Shown here: positions 27,913 through 36,429 of the stretch, one piece after another
Layout: every line of letters starts with the position of its first letter
Position numbering within the stretch: the stretch's first letter is position 1
NCBI RefSeq assembly: GCF_024343675.1
Contig: NZ_RJUD01000007.1
Location: forward strand, 88,288 to 152,287
Origin: Lacihabitans sp. CS3-21
GTDB taxonomy: Bacteria > Bacteroidota > Bacteroidia > Cytophagales > Spirosomataceae
DNA length: 64,000 bases
Reading direction: 5' to 3'
Translations under genes and position numbers: made by a program
The notes under the pieces: generated by a model
Database searches by the model: none
What the model saw: the letters and a program-made list of their open reading frames with translations, nothing else
What the model was told of the DNA's origin: nothing

Positions 27913-29192
27913 TTACCTAATATTTTATAATTACCGTTGTTGAACACCGCCAACGCCTTACCTTTCAATACTTTACCTTTAAACGGACTATTTTTACTTG
28001 CAGATTTAATGCTAACTTCTAAAAATTCAAATTCCGTATCAGACTGAAAAACCGTGAGGTTGGCCATTTTTCCTGATTCAATACTCAGACTTTCCAAACC
28101 AAATAATTTCCTTGGATTAGTAGCAATTTTGTCAATAATTGTTTCCAAATCCAAATCAGAATAGGTGTTAACCACTGAAAACAAAGTTTGAGTTCCAATA
28201 ACTCCAAAATCTGCTATATCAAACTCCACATTTTTATGTTCGGCATCCAGAGGGTTGTGATCAGACACAATCATATCAATCGTTCCGTCTTTTAAACCTG
28301 CCTTTAAAGCTTCAATATCACCCGAACTCCTAAAAGGTGGAAAAACCTTAAGATCCGTATTAAAATCTAACAAAGATTCGTCTGTAAATGCTAACTGATG
28401 TGCTGCAATATCGCAACTAACAGGCAGACCTTTTTTCTTTGCTTCTCGAATTAGATTAACCGACTCCTCCGTGGAAATTGTCGAAAAATGTAACAAAGGC
28501 TTGTCGGATTTTATGCCTGAATATTCCAACAATTTCAAATCACGCATGATCATTATTTCTTCTGCTGCGGAAGGAATACCTTTCAAACCCAACATCGTGC
28601 TGGTAATTCCTTCGTGCATTTGGCCAAACATACTCAAATATTTGTCTTCCGATTTGTTGACCAGCAAAGTGCCTAATGGCTCTAAATATTGTAAAGTCTT
28701 CAATAAAATATCCGAACTTTGAATGGGACTTTTGCCATCCGAAAATCCCACTGCACCACTGTAATGCAAATCCATCATGTCGGTAAAATCTTTACCTTCA
28801 CAATTCTTTGTAATAGCACCCAGATTTAGAAACTGTACGAGATTGTATTTGGAAAAATTCTTAAAATATGACAAAGATTCCTTGCTTTGTACTGTTGGAT
28901 GTGTGTTTGGAAAGCCAATAACAGTAGTAATCCCCCCTTCCAAAGCCGAATTTTGCAAACTTTCTAGGTTCTCAAGCCACTCTTCACCTGGATCTTTATA
29001 ATGAACGCCACCGTCAACCCAGCCTATTGAAAGACAGATATTCTCTCCAGAAATAATTTCATCAAAATTAGAGGATTCAATATTCGAGTTTATATCTGAA
29101 ATCAACCCTTCAATAATAGCCACATCCATTGTCTTTTTGTGAAAAGACGAACTTGGGTCAATTATGTAAGCATTCTTAATTAAAACTTTCAT
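27909..29192 (-). CDS. Dihydroorotase-like amidohydrolase with incomplete metal site
   Basis: A 427-residue protein of the class I dihydroorotase/amidohydrolase superfamily. The family architecture is clear (PNTHPTVQSKESL, GAVGFSDGKSPI, HFSTISTEESVNLIREA, VSDHNPLDAEHK), but two metal-binding residues of active enzymes are altered. The usual DxHxHxRxPG reads DGGVHYKDPG, so the first His is Gly and the Arg is Lys; the later HAED-type motif reads NKSED. The aspartates of FSD and SDHNP and the later His of HFST remain. It may be an inactive PyrC'-like partner of aspartate transcarbamoylase or an enzyme with altered specificity. It heads the operon that continues into DUF4199, gldF and phzF. Confidence 0.85.
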   Translation of the reverse strand: MKVLIKNAYIIDPSSSFHKKTMDVAIIEGLISDINSNIESSNFDEIISGENICLSIGWVDGGVHYKDPGEEWLENLESLQNSALEGGITTVIGFPNTHPTVQSKESLSYFKNFSKYNLVQFLNLGAITKNCEGKDFTDMMDLHYSGAVGFSDGKSPIQSSDILLKTLQYLEPLGTLLVNKSEDKYLSMFGQMHEGITSTMLGLKGIPSAAEEIMIMRDLKLLEYSGIKSDKPLLHFSTISTEESVNLIREAKKKGLPVSCDIAAHQLAFTDESLLDFNTDLKVFPPFRSSGDIEALKAGLKDGTIDMIVSDHNPLDAEHKNVEFDIADFGVIGTQTLFSVVNTYSDLDLETIIDKIATNPRKLFGLESLSIESGKMANLTVFQSDTEFEFLEVSIKSASKNSPFKGKVLKGKALAVFNNGNYKILGK

Positions 29193-29201
29193 CAGCTGTA
29201 T

Positions 29202-29223
29202 AAAAAAAAAGCCCTAATGGGCT
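29202..29223 (-). terminator. Terminator downstream of gcvH
   Basis: On the minus strand, AGCCC and GGGCT arms with a four-base loop are followed by nine T. It lies about 70 bases after the gcvH stop and just before the start of the dihydroorotase-like gene, separating the two transcripts. Confidence 0.75.
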
Positions 29224-29294
29224 AAAAATCAATATAATTACAAAAAAGAAAATGTTAAAATGGTTTTTTTTAATAGATTCTTCATTCGTTTATT

Positions 29295-29678
29295 TTAAAG
29301 ACCAATTGATGATTTATATGCATCAACATCCAATAATTTTTCTACATCGGACAAATCAGCCACCTCCATTCTTATTAACCAACCACCTTCATAAGGAGAA
29401 TTATTTACTAATTCAGGCTCATCAGCCAAACTTGGATTTACTTCTAAAATTTTACCTGCAACTGGCAAAAACAAGTCAGAAACCGTCTTAACCGCTTCGA
29501 TTGTGCCAAAAATTTCATTCTCTCCCAACTCCTCTCCTTCAGTTTCTATTTCAACGAACACGATATCTCCAAGTTCGCTTTGAGCAAAATCCGTAATGCC
29601 TACTAAGGCTACATTCTCACTCTCCATCTTAATCCATTCGTGTTCTTCAGTGTATCTTAAATCAGCAGGAAAATTCAT
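29295..29678 (-). CDS. gcvH: Glycine cleavage system H protein
   Basis: A 127-residue lipoyl carrier that shuttles the aminomethyl group between the P, T and L proteins of glycine cleavage. YTEEHEWIK opens the fold, ITDFAQSELGDIVFVE and the lipoylation motif GTIEAVKTVSDL (the lysine is the attachment site) follow, then LVNNSPYEGGWL near the end. Length is standard. The P, T and L genes are not nearby. It has its own terminator at 29202-29223. Confidence 0.98.
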   Translation of the reverse strand: MNFPADLRYTEEHEWIKMESENVALVGITDFAQSELGDIVFVEIETEGEELGENEIFGTIEAVKTVSDLFLPVAGKILEVNPSLADEPELVNNSPYEGGWLIRMEVADLSDVEKLLDVDAYKSSIGL

Positions 29679-29785
29679 TTCTTTGTATTTGTTTTAAAAG
29701 TGTACGCAAGTTACATCTAAAGATTTATTTCTCAAAAATGAGCATTGATTAATTTTGTTTTTTTACAAAACGAAAACACGTCTAT

Positions 29786-29825
29786 CTAAAAAATAAGTAA
29801 AGGCGGCGACAAAGTCACCACCTTT
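29786..29825 (-). terminator. Terminator downstream of ccoS
   Basis: On the minus strand, AAAGGTGGTGAC (29814-29825) pairs with GTCGCCGCCTTT (29799-29810) through 12 pairs, including two G-U pairs, around a three-base loop. It is followed by ACTTATTTTTTAG, a T-rich tail. It lies about 50 bases after the ccoS stop and ends the ccoIS transcript before gcvH. Confidence 0.8.
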
Positions 29826-29876
29826 AGCTGGAAGAGTATTTAAACCCTAATTGATTGGAATCGCTTTTCAGCTTCT

Positions 29877-30038
29877 TTAATGTGTTTTATTTTCTTCTCT
29901 ATCATTATCCATTAATATTCTCACCGAAGGCGAAAAAGTATCATCAAACTGACCATCTTTTGTCGCCCAAAAGAATGCCACGAGGAAACTTCCTGCTATC
30001 AATATTGCTAAAATCACCAAAATTATTATGACTTCCAT
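29877..30038 (-). CDS. ccoS: CcoS, cbb3-type cytochrome oxidase assembly protein
   Basis: A small 53-residue membrane protein. It begins MEVIIILVILAILIAGSFLV, a single membrane helix, followed by AFFWATKDGQFDD, the hallmark of the CcoS/FixS family. In other bacteria CcoS is needed for cofactor insertion into cbb3 oxidase. Its start lies two bases after the ccoI stop, the usual ccoI-ccoS order, which supports the call for such a short gene. Confidence 0.92.
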   Translation of the reverse strand: MEVIIILVILAILIAGSFLVAFFWATKDGQFDDTFSPSVRILMDNDREENKTH

Positions 30039-30040
30039 TT

Positions 30041-32467
30041 CTATACTAATTTTCTAAAGCGAGCTGTCAACCAAGTAAGACCTACGGCAAAAAACACCAC
30101 TGACAGTGTACTAAGCGGCATAAATATGGCTGCCAAAACTGGAGACAAATTACCACTGGCTGCCCAACCAACCCCTATAATGTTATAAACTACCGAAAGC
30201 AAAAAACTAAGTTTTACAATATTCAAAGCAGTTTTACTGAAGCCAATATAATCAGCCAAATTTTCAAATTTATTGGCATCTAGAATAGCATCACATGATG
30301 GAGAAAAAGCTTGAACATCCTCTGTAAGTGCAATTCCAATTTTAGATTCACGCAAAGCACCGGCATCATTTAAACCATCACCTATCATCATCACCTTTTT
30401 CCCTTCAGATTGTAATTCTTTTATATAATTCAACTTATTTTGTGGCGTTTGGTCAAATCGCATATTTTCTCCAAAAACTGGCCTTAGAAAATTCTCCATT
30501 TTGTTGTTATCACCCGAAAGCAGTGATAATTCAAAGGTTTTCTTAAAATTAGCCAACAACTTTTTCCAATTTGATCTAAATCTTGGTTCTATGGTAAAAA
30601 ACCCTTTGTATTCGCCTGCTATCAAAATATGTACCTCAGAATCTCCAACATTTTTGGTTTGGCCATTCACAAAATCTAACTTTCCAACTTTTATGGAAGT
30701 ACCATCTACTATAGCTTCAATCCCTTGCCCTTTTACTTCAAATATATAATTAACTTCGAGAGGAGCATTTTGAGACAAATGACTGGCCACCAACTTACTC
30801 AATGGATGAACTGACTGTGAAACTACGCTAAAAACAAGTCTTTCTTCGTAGCTATTTAAATCACCCACTAATCTTACCTCTCCTTTATTGGCCTCCGTTA
30901 GCGTCCCTGTTTTATCAAAAACAATGGTATCTATTTCTGATAATTGCTGAATAACTCCTTGATTTTTAACAAAAAACCTATTCTTGCCAAAAATGCTCAT
31001 CGTGGTATTCATAGTAAATGGCAGGGAAAGTGTAAGTGCACAAGGACATGCCACCATTAAAACCGCAGTAACGGAAGGCCAAATCAAAATTGGGTCGTTG
31101 AATTTCCAGTAAATACCTACCAGGAGAGCAAGAGCTATGGTCAAATAGGTAAAATATTTACTAAAGGCATTGGCCAGTTCTGTGGTAGGAATTTCCTTTT
31201 CTTTCAGGAAACTATCGTTGTTCCACAACTGGGTTAAATAACTCGTAGAAACAGGTTTCTGAACCAACAATTCTATTTGTTCCGCTACTTGTCTACCTCC
31301 TGCAAATACAGTTTCCCCTTTGAGTTTCTTGACAGGTTTTGATTCACCCGTTACAAAACTATAATCTATCAACGCATTGCCATTCAATAAGACGGCATCC
31401 GTTGGAATCAGTTCTTGGTGATGAATATAAAAGACATCCCCTTTGGCTAAGCCATTTACATTTTTATATTGTGAAGACTCGTTTTTTACTTTTACCGCCA
31501 AAGGAAAATACGATTTATAGCTTCTATCGAACGACAAATAATTAAATGTAACTTGCTGAACCCATTTTCCAACCAATAAAAAAAGAACCAGGCCTGCCAT
31601 ACTGTCCCAATAACCTGCTCTATGAGAAACGAAAGTTTCGAAAGTACTTCTTAAAAATAAGGCTGAAATTCCCAAAGCAATAGGAATATCCACACTTAGA
31701 ATCTTACTATTTCCTTTTAAATTTTCAACGATGCTGTAATATGCACCTTTGAGATAATCACTTGCTCCGTAAAAAAATACAGGTAAAGCCAGAATAAAAT
31801 TGAAGTACAAAAAGAATTTCTGATAGGTAGCATCTAGTTGGTTGGCCAAATCTAAATTAAAATATTCTGGAAAACTCATCATCATAATATTGCCTGCACA
31901 AAAACCAGTTACACCTATTTTAAAAAGTAAGCGACGTGTTTCGTGGTCAATTATCTTTGGTTTTCCCGTACTTTCAAGATTGATTTGAGGTTCATAACCC
32001 AACGTGGCCATCAATTCAACAATTTCCTTGAGCGATACAATATTCGGATCAAAATCTAAAGCCAACTCCTTCTTGACAAAGTTTAATCTGGAAGAAATAA
32101 CACCTTTTAAGATTTTTGGGAAATTTTCTAATAACCAAACACATGAGCTACAGTGAATAGAAGGCACATTTAAAATGACCTTAGCCATATGCTCATTTTT
32201 AAAAGATAGTAATTCGGCCTCAATATTTTTTTCGGACAAATAGTCAAATTTACCTTTAAAATTCTTCGATTTTAGGCTTACTCCAGCATTGCTATTGATA
32301 TCATAGTAGCCACAAAGGTTATTATTTTTCAGAATATCATAAACGGTAAAGCACCCAGAACAACAAAAATGTTTGTTATCTTCCTTGATATCCTCGTCTT
32401 TGCAATCATTTCCACAATGATAGCAAACCACTTTAGAATCTACAGCTGAAGTTAAATTATTCATCAA
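30041..32467 (-). CDS. ccoI: CcoI/FixI-type copper P1B-ATPase for cbb3 oxidase assembly
   Basis: An 808-residue heavy-metal P-type ATPase. The N-terminus carries a cysteine-rich metal-binding domain (Cys15, Cys18, Cys22 and Cys35, Cys36, Cys39) specific to the FixI group, then an HMA domain with CSSC (Cys106, Cys109). The membrane part holds the copper motif CPCAL; the phosphorylation motif DKTGTLTE and the hinge MIGDGLNDAGAL follow. It delivers copper to the periplasm for cbb3-type oxidase. ccoS follows at once, but the structural ccoNOP genes are not in this window. A Crp/Fnr-like palindrome lies about 65 bases upstream of the start. Confidence 0.95.
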   Translation of the reverse strand: MMNNLTSAVDSKVVCYHCGNDCKDEDIKEDNKHFCCSGCFTVYDILKNNNLCGYYDINSNAGVSLKSKNFKGKFDYLSEKNIEAELLSFKNEHMAKVILNVPSIHCSSCVWLLENFPKILKGVISSRLNFVKKELALDFDPNIVSLKEIVELMATLGYEPQINLESTGKPKIIDHETRRLLFKIGVTGFCAGNIMMMSFPEYFNLDLANQLDATYQKFFLYFNFILALPVFFYGASDYLKGAYYSIVENLKGNSKILSVDIPIALGISALFLRSTFETFVSHRAGYWDSMAGLVLFLLVGKWVQQVTFNYLSFDRSYKSYFPLAVKVKNESSQYKNVNGLAKGDVFYIHHQELIPTDAVLLNGNALIDYSFVTGESKPVKKLKGETVFAGGRQVAEQIELLVQKPVSTSYLTQLWNNDSFLKEKEIPTTELANAFSKYFTYLTIALALLVGIYWKFNDPILIWPSVTAVLMVACPCALTLSLPFTMNTTMSIFGKNRFFVKNQGVIQQLSEIDTIVFDKTGTLTEANKGEVRLVGDLNSYEERLVFSVVSQSVHPLSKLVASHLSQNAPLEVNYIFEVKGQGIEAIVDGTSIKVGKLDFVNGQTKNVGDSEVHILIAGEYKGFFTIEPRFRSNWKKLLANFKKTFELSLLSGDNNKMENFLRPVFGENMRFDQTPQNKLNYIKELQSEGKKVMMIGDGLNDAGALRESKIGIALTEDVQAFSPSCDAILDANKFENLADYIGFSKTALNIVKLSFLLSVVYNIIGVGWAASGNLSPVLAAIFMPLSTLSVVFFAVGLTWLTARFRKLV

Positions 32468-32531
32468 TCGGGTTTTACGATTACAAAAATCCGATATTCA
32501 GATATAGAAAAGCATGGAGGGAATCATCAAG

Positions 32532-32553
32532 AAACATGATTTTGGTCATGTTT
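32532..32553. promoter_or_regulatory. Crp/Fnr-type operator upstream of ccoI
   Basis: A perfect palindrome AAACATGA-N6-TCATGTTT. The arm geometry, TGA-N6-TCA flanked by further dyad bases, fits sites of the Crp/Fnr regulator family. It lies 65 bases upstream of the ccoI start and about 35 bases after the end of the glycosylation operon, so it most likely controls ccoIS in response to oxygen or nitric oxide (inference). Confidence 0.6.
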
Positions 32554-32588
32554 AAGATATTACTGGCAACAAAATTCAAAGAATCCTT

Positions 32589-32777
32589 TTAAAAACGAAG
32601 AATATATTTTCTTCTAATTGAATTTATTAAAAACTTCTTTTGCATTACGAAACTCTCGATGTGCATTTGTGCATAATCCTGCTTCCATTGTGAAAACACA
32701 ATAGGTTCGGCTTTCAAAAACCTGGTGTAATCGATTTTTTTTGTAGTTAGAAATTCTTCAAAATTTAAATGTTCCAT
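32589..32777 (-). CDS. Small 62-residue protein at the end of the glycosylation operon
   Basis: A basic 62-residue product without signal peptide or membrane helix, not recognised by family. Sequence marks are LNFEEFLTTKKIDYTRFLKAEP and a C-terminal MQKKFLINSIRRKYIL. Its ATG shares a base with the stop of the glycosyltransferase upstream (TAATG), a strong sign of translational coupling and thus of a real gene. It may be a partner or regulator of the glycosyltransferases (inference from position only). Confidence 0.6.
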   Translation of the reverse strand: MEHLNFEEFLTTKKIDYTRFLKAEPIVFSQWKQDYAQMHIESFVMQKKFLINSIRRKYILRF

Positions 32778-33706
32778 TATTCAATAAAATCAATGAATTT
32801 TTTATACCCAAAATACGGAATGAAACTATTGTATCGCCTAGAGCTCAAGACCATAAACAATATGAATAAAGCGATAAAGAAGCCTTGTATAAATACAATA
32901 AAAAAGCCCATGACCAAATTTGAAGCCCAACCTGGAGTAGCTTGGTGCATCACAAATTTAAGATAAATTGCAATACTGGCTCCAACTACCGAGAATGAAA
33001 CCATGATACTCGCAAAAATAAGAATCCTTACAGCCGTGAAATCTAAAAAAACAGATATTGCACTCATACCATGTAAAATCAATGAAGTAAAATTCATTTT
33101 TGACTTCCCTGCCAACCTTACCCCTCTATCCAAAGGGACAGAATCAAAAGGCAATTTTGAGCGGATTACTCCCCCTGGATAGTTATTCCATATTTCAGAG
33201 ACATTGGCCAATTTCTTGATTTTTGACGCAGGTATTAAGCTATAATTTCCAAATGTTATCACATGCCCGGTAAGAAACTTAAAGATGAACTTGTAAACCA
33301 AATAGAACAATTTAAATGCAAATGACTCCGTGCGTTTTTTCCGTTGAGCAAAAATTATTTTGTCTGGCGAAGTTTTAGATTTCTCCATTAAATCAACAAT
33401 ATGCTCTGGTTGGTCTTCTCCGTCAGAATCCATGACAAATACCAAATCGGCTTCGTTGTGATCAGCCAGATAGGCTAACCCAATGGCTATCGCTCTTTGA
33501 TGCCCTTGATTACTCATCAGGTGAATAACCTTTATGTCGAATTCTTTAAAACTTGTAGAATCAAAAGGTAAACTTGAACAATCATCAACTGCCAAATAGG
33601 ACAATTGCGTGTCTTTATTTTTAAAAATAGATTCTGTTTTAGTCAATAAAAGTTTGAGGGCTTCCCAATCATTGTAAACAGGAAAAACGATTTGTATCTT
33701 CATCAA
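32777..33706 (-). CDS. Family 2 glycosyltransferase with two C-terminal membrane helices
   Basis: A 309-residue GT-A enzyme of the polyprenyl-phosphate glycosyltransferase type. It begins QIVFPVYNDWEAL; the metal- and sugar-binding DSDGEDQPEHI and the YPGGVIRSKLPFDSVPLDRG block are present, and two membrane helices follow (about 228-255 and 265-290). Such enzymes load a sugar onto a lipid phosphate that then serves a GT-C enzyme. The GT39-type gene immediately upstream, with a four-base overlap, is the likely acceptor. The sugar is unknown. Confidence 0.87.
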   Translation of the reverse strand: MMKIQIVFPVYNDWEALKLLLTKTESIFKNKDTQLSYLAVDDCSSLPFDSTSFKEFDIKVIHLMSNQGHQRAIAIGLAYLADHNEADLVFVMDSDGEDQPEHIVDLMEKSKTSPDKIIFAQRKKRTESFAFKLFYLVYKFIFKFLTGHVITFGNYSLIPASKIKKLANVSEIWNNYPGGVIRSKLPFDSVPLDRGVRLAGKSKMNFTSLILHGMSAISVFLDFTAVRILIFASIMVSFSVVGASIAIYLKFVMHQATPGWASNLVMGFFIVFIQGFFIALFILFMVLSSRRYNSFIPYFGYKKFIDFIE

Positions 33707-35430
33707 TATCTGTATTTTGTACCTTCAAAATCAAAAATAAGAAGTTTTTCCCCATTTTCTTTTTTCAAAAATACTTTATCACGTTCGTTTACATCAATTT
33801 TTTCTGGAATATTTGACTTTTTTGGCAGATAAAGGTTCAAATATTGGGCATCATTTAAATATACCAATTTCTTGTTGTCAAACACTTGATCATAAACCTC
33901 ACTGTAACCGCCAGGAATGTAAAGTGTATCACTTATTTCATACTTTTCAAGAATAGATGCTGCAGCATGGAGATAAGGATTTGGAACTCTAGCAGGCTCA
34001 AACCAAGCATTCATGGTTGATTTGTCTTCAAAATAAGACATAATTTCGAACTTAACAGGCTTGTACTGATGTACATAAACGAATGCTAATAAAACAAAAG
34101 CCATTTTTGAAAATTTCAATAATCGGTATATTCCAAAACCTAACAATATGGCCACAAATGGTGAAGCCACTCCGATATATCTATGTGTTAAACTTGTAGT
34201 ATGTCCATTTTTTAGTGCGTCGTTTACGACAAAAAGTATCGGCAAAATGAACATCAAGAGAGAAACTGCCAAAAGAATAAATTGGGATTGACTGAAAGAT
34301 TCCTTCGGCTGTTTAAAAATATACTCTATTGCAAAAAAGACTATAAAATAGAAGCAATTGGCCAACACAATATCTTCCATAATACGATGATTGATAGCCA
34401 ATAATCCTATAGCTAAGACAATTAAAGAAACATAAATTTTTTGTTTATTTTTAAAATAATAAGCTCCCAAAAGTAATACGAAAAACAAATAAGTAATCGC
34501 TACATTCTTTAAACCAGAATTTAATTTTATGAACAATCCTTGAGTAATGATACTTGAATCGTAAACCAACTCAATAGTTTTCTTTGCCACTAAATTAGGT
34601 GTACTTAATTGGATAGCCGCGTCAGGCTTATTGACATTTAATTGTGCAAGCTTCAAATGTTTCTCATTCTTATCTTTCAAGAAATCCATGGCAATGTATC
34701 CACCGCCCCAATTGAACCAATATAGCATCAAAAGCACATTAAATATAGCCGCAGATATAAAGCCAAACCAAAGATGTTTTTTGTTTTTTGCTAACAAAAA
34801 CACCAATCCGTGACTAAGAGGTACCAAAAAATTAAGGTAATGGTTTAGAAGGGCTAAGCCAATTAATGCTGAGTAAATAATAAAAATACTCGCTTTTTTA
34901 TTTCCCCTGAATATTTCAATAAAATAATAAGTGGCCAAAATGACCAACAAAAAAGAAAGTGTATAACTTCGGGCAATGTGGCTCTGAGCTATATTTAGCG
35001 GATCTAAAGCTAGTAAAAACCCAGAAAGAAATGCAATAGTTTTACTTTGAAAAACTTTCAAAGAAAATAGATAAACCACTACGACCGTGAGCAAACTAAA
35101 TAATGCACTTAAAAACCTAACAGAATAATCACTGTTTCCAAACAACTCCATCCAAAAATGAAGAATTCCGTTATAAACAATATGTGTACCGAAATCGGAA
35201 TGGGCAATTGCCTCAAAATAGTCATTGATGTTTTTTGAGGCCCAAAAATCTTGAGGAGTAAAGTACGGTTTGTTGAAAATGTCCAACTGATTGCCACCTC
35301 CAACCCAAATACCATTGGCATTTAATAGGGTGAATTTTTCATCCGTAAAAAGCCCTCTATTGTCTAATTTTGAGAACCTAAAATAGGAAGCCAAAACAAC
35401 CAAAATAATCAAAAGACCATATTTTCTCAT
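33703..35430 (-). CDS. GT39/GT83-type polytopic glycosyltransferase
   Basis: A 575-residue GT-C membrane enzyme with about ten helices. The N-terminal loop contains RFSKLDNRGLFTDEKFT and WELFGNSDYSVRFLSALFSLLTVV, the conserved pattern of dolichyl- and undecaprenyl-phosphate-sugar transferases such as PMT and ArnT. The soluble C-terminus includes VPNPYLHAAASILEKY. It probably moves a sugar from a lipid carrier onto a glycan, lipid or protein outside the inner membrane. It overlaps both flanking GT2 genes by four bases. Confidence 0.85.
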   Translation of the reverse strand: MRKYGLLIILVVLASYFRFSKLDNRGLFTDEKFTLLNANGIWVGGGNQLDIFNKPYFTPQDFWASKNINDYFEAIAHSDFGTHIVYNGILHFWMELFGNSDYSVRFLSALFSLLTVVVVYLFSLKVFQSKTIAFLSGFLLALDPLNIAQSHIARSYTLSFLLVILATYYFIEIFRGNKKASIFIIYSALIGLALLNHYLNFLVPLSHGLVFLLAKNKKHLWFGFISAAIFNVLLMLYWFNWGGGYIAMDFLKDKNEKHLKLAQLNVNKPDAAIQLSTPNLVAKKTIELVYDSSIITQGLFIKLNSGLKNVAITYLFFVLLLGAYYFKNKQKIYVSLIVLAIGLLAINHRIMEDIVLANCFYFIVFFAIEYIFKQPKESFSQSQFILLAVSLLMFILPILFVVNDALKNGHTTSLTHRYIGVASPFVAILLGFGIYRLLKFSKMAFVLLAFVYVHQYKPVKFEIMSYFEDKSTMNAWFEPARVPNPYLHAAASILEKYEISDTLYIPGGYSEVYDQVFDNKKLVYLNDAQYLNLYLPKKSNIPEKIDVNERDKVFLKKENGEKLLIFDFEGTKYRY

Positions 35431-36413
35431 CGTCCAGAATTACGGTTTTGATGAGCATCATCACCAGAAATTTTTTCAATAATATATCTTGGCCTGCCTT
35501 TAACTTCTTCATAAATTTTACCGATATATTCTCCGATAAGGCCAATGGCAATCATATTTGAGCCACTAAAAAATGCCATTGGAAGTACAATTGACGTCCA
35601 ACCTGAAACCGCAACTCCTCTTAGTTTGCTTGAAAGTACAAATAGGCCAATTATCACCGAAATAATAAAATTGATTATGCCAAACCACAATACCATTCTC
35701 ATTGGAACGGTAGAAAACGAGGTAATTCCTTTCCAAGCGAATGCCAACATTTTGCTAAAAGGATACTTGCTCTCGCCTGCCTCTCTTTCTAGTCTCTTGT
35801 AATAAACTTTGTCAGAAGGAAATCCAATGGTAGGAATAATGCCCCGAATGAACATATTATATTCCTTAAAATTGGCAAATTCCTTTAATACCTTATTATC
35901 TATTAATCTAAAATCGGCATGATTAAAAACCACTGGAACTCCGAGTTTATCCATTATTTTGTAGAATAGCTCGGCAGTAAATTTCTTGAAAAACGTATCC
36001 GAAGACCTGTCTTCTCTAACTCCATAAACTACAGAATTACCTTCTGAATATTTTGCGACCATCTCTCCAATGGCATTTATATCGTCTTGAAGGTCAGCAT
36101 CGATCGAGACATAACAGTCGTACTGGTCAATAAAACTAAAAAGCCCAGCCAATACAGCATTTTGATGTCCAAAATTCTTGGCTAATTTTATCCCCAAAAC
36201 TCTAGAATTGCTTTTGGTAATTTCGTCTATTATTGTCCAAGTGACATCTTTACTTCCATCGTTTATATAACAAATTTTGCTCTCTGAGTCAATTTTATTT
36301 TGCTCTAGAAGTTGATCAAAGTATAAATTTAATTTTTGATTTGTTTGGTGTAAAATTTCTTGCTCGTTATAACAAGGAACTACAAGTAGGAGTTTTGGGC
36401 TCATAAGTATCAT
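35427..36413 (-). CDS. Family 2 glycosyltransferase, GtrB/ArnC-like
   Basis: A 328-residue GT-A enzyme with two C-terminal membrane helices (about 235-255 and 268-295), the layout of undecaprenyl-phosphate glycosyltransferases. The nucleotide-sugar site is LLVVPCYNEQEIL, VSIDADLQDD is the metal-binding region, and RLIDNKVLKEFANF follows. The frame has two closely spaced ATGs (36413 and 36404); the second gives MSPKLLLVVPCYNEQ. It overlaps the GT39 gene by four bases and is the first glycosyltransferase after the OmpA/PD40 gene. Confidence 0.88.
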   Translation of the reverse strand: MILMSPKLLLVVPCYNEQEILHQTNQKLNLYFDQLLEQNKIDSESKICYINDGSKDVTWTIIDEITKSNSRVLGIKLAKNFGHQNAVLAGLFSFIDQYDCYVSIDADLQDDINAIGEMVAKYSEGNSVVYGVREDRSSDTFFKKFTAELFYKIMDKLGVPVVFNHADFRLIDNKVLKEFANFKEYNMFIRGIIPTIGFPSDKVYYKRLEREAGESKYPFSKMLAFAWKGITSFSTVPMRMVLWFGIINFIISVIIGLFVLSSKLRGVAVSGWTSIVLPMAFFSGSNMIAIGLIGEYIGKIYEEVKGRPRYIIEKISGDDAHQNRNSGR

Positions 36414-36429
36414 TTAGCTTACAAAAATA

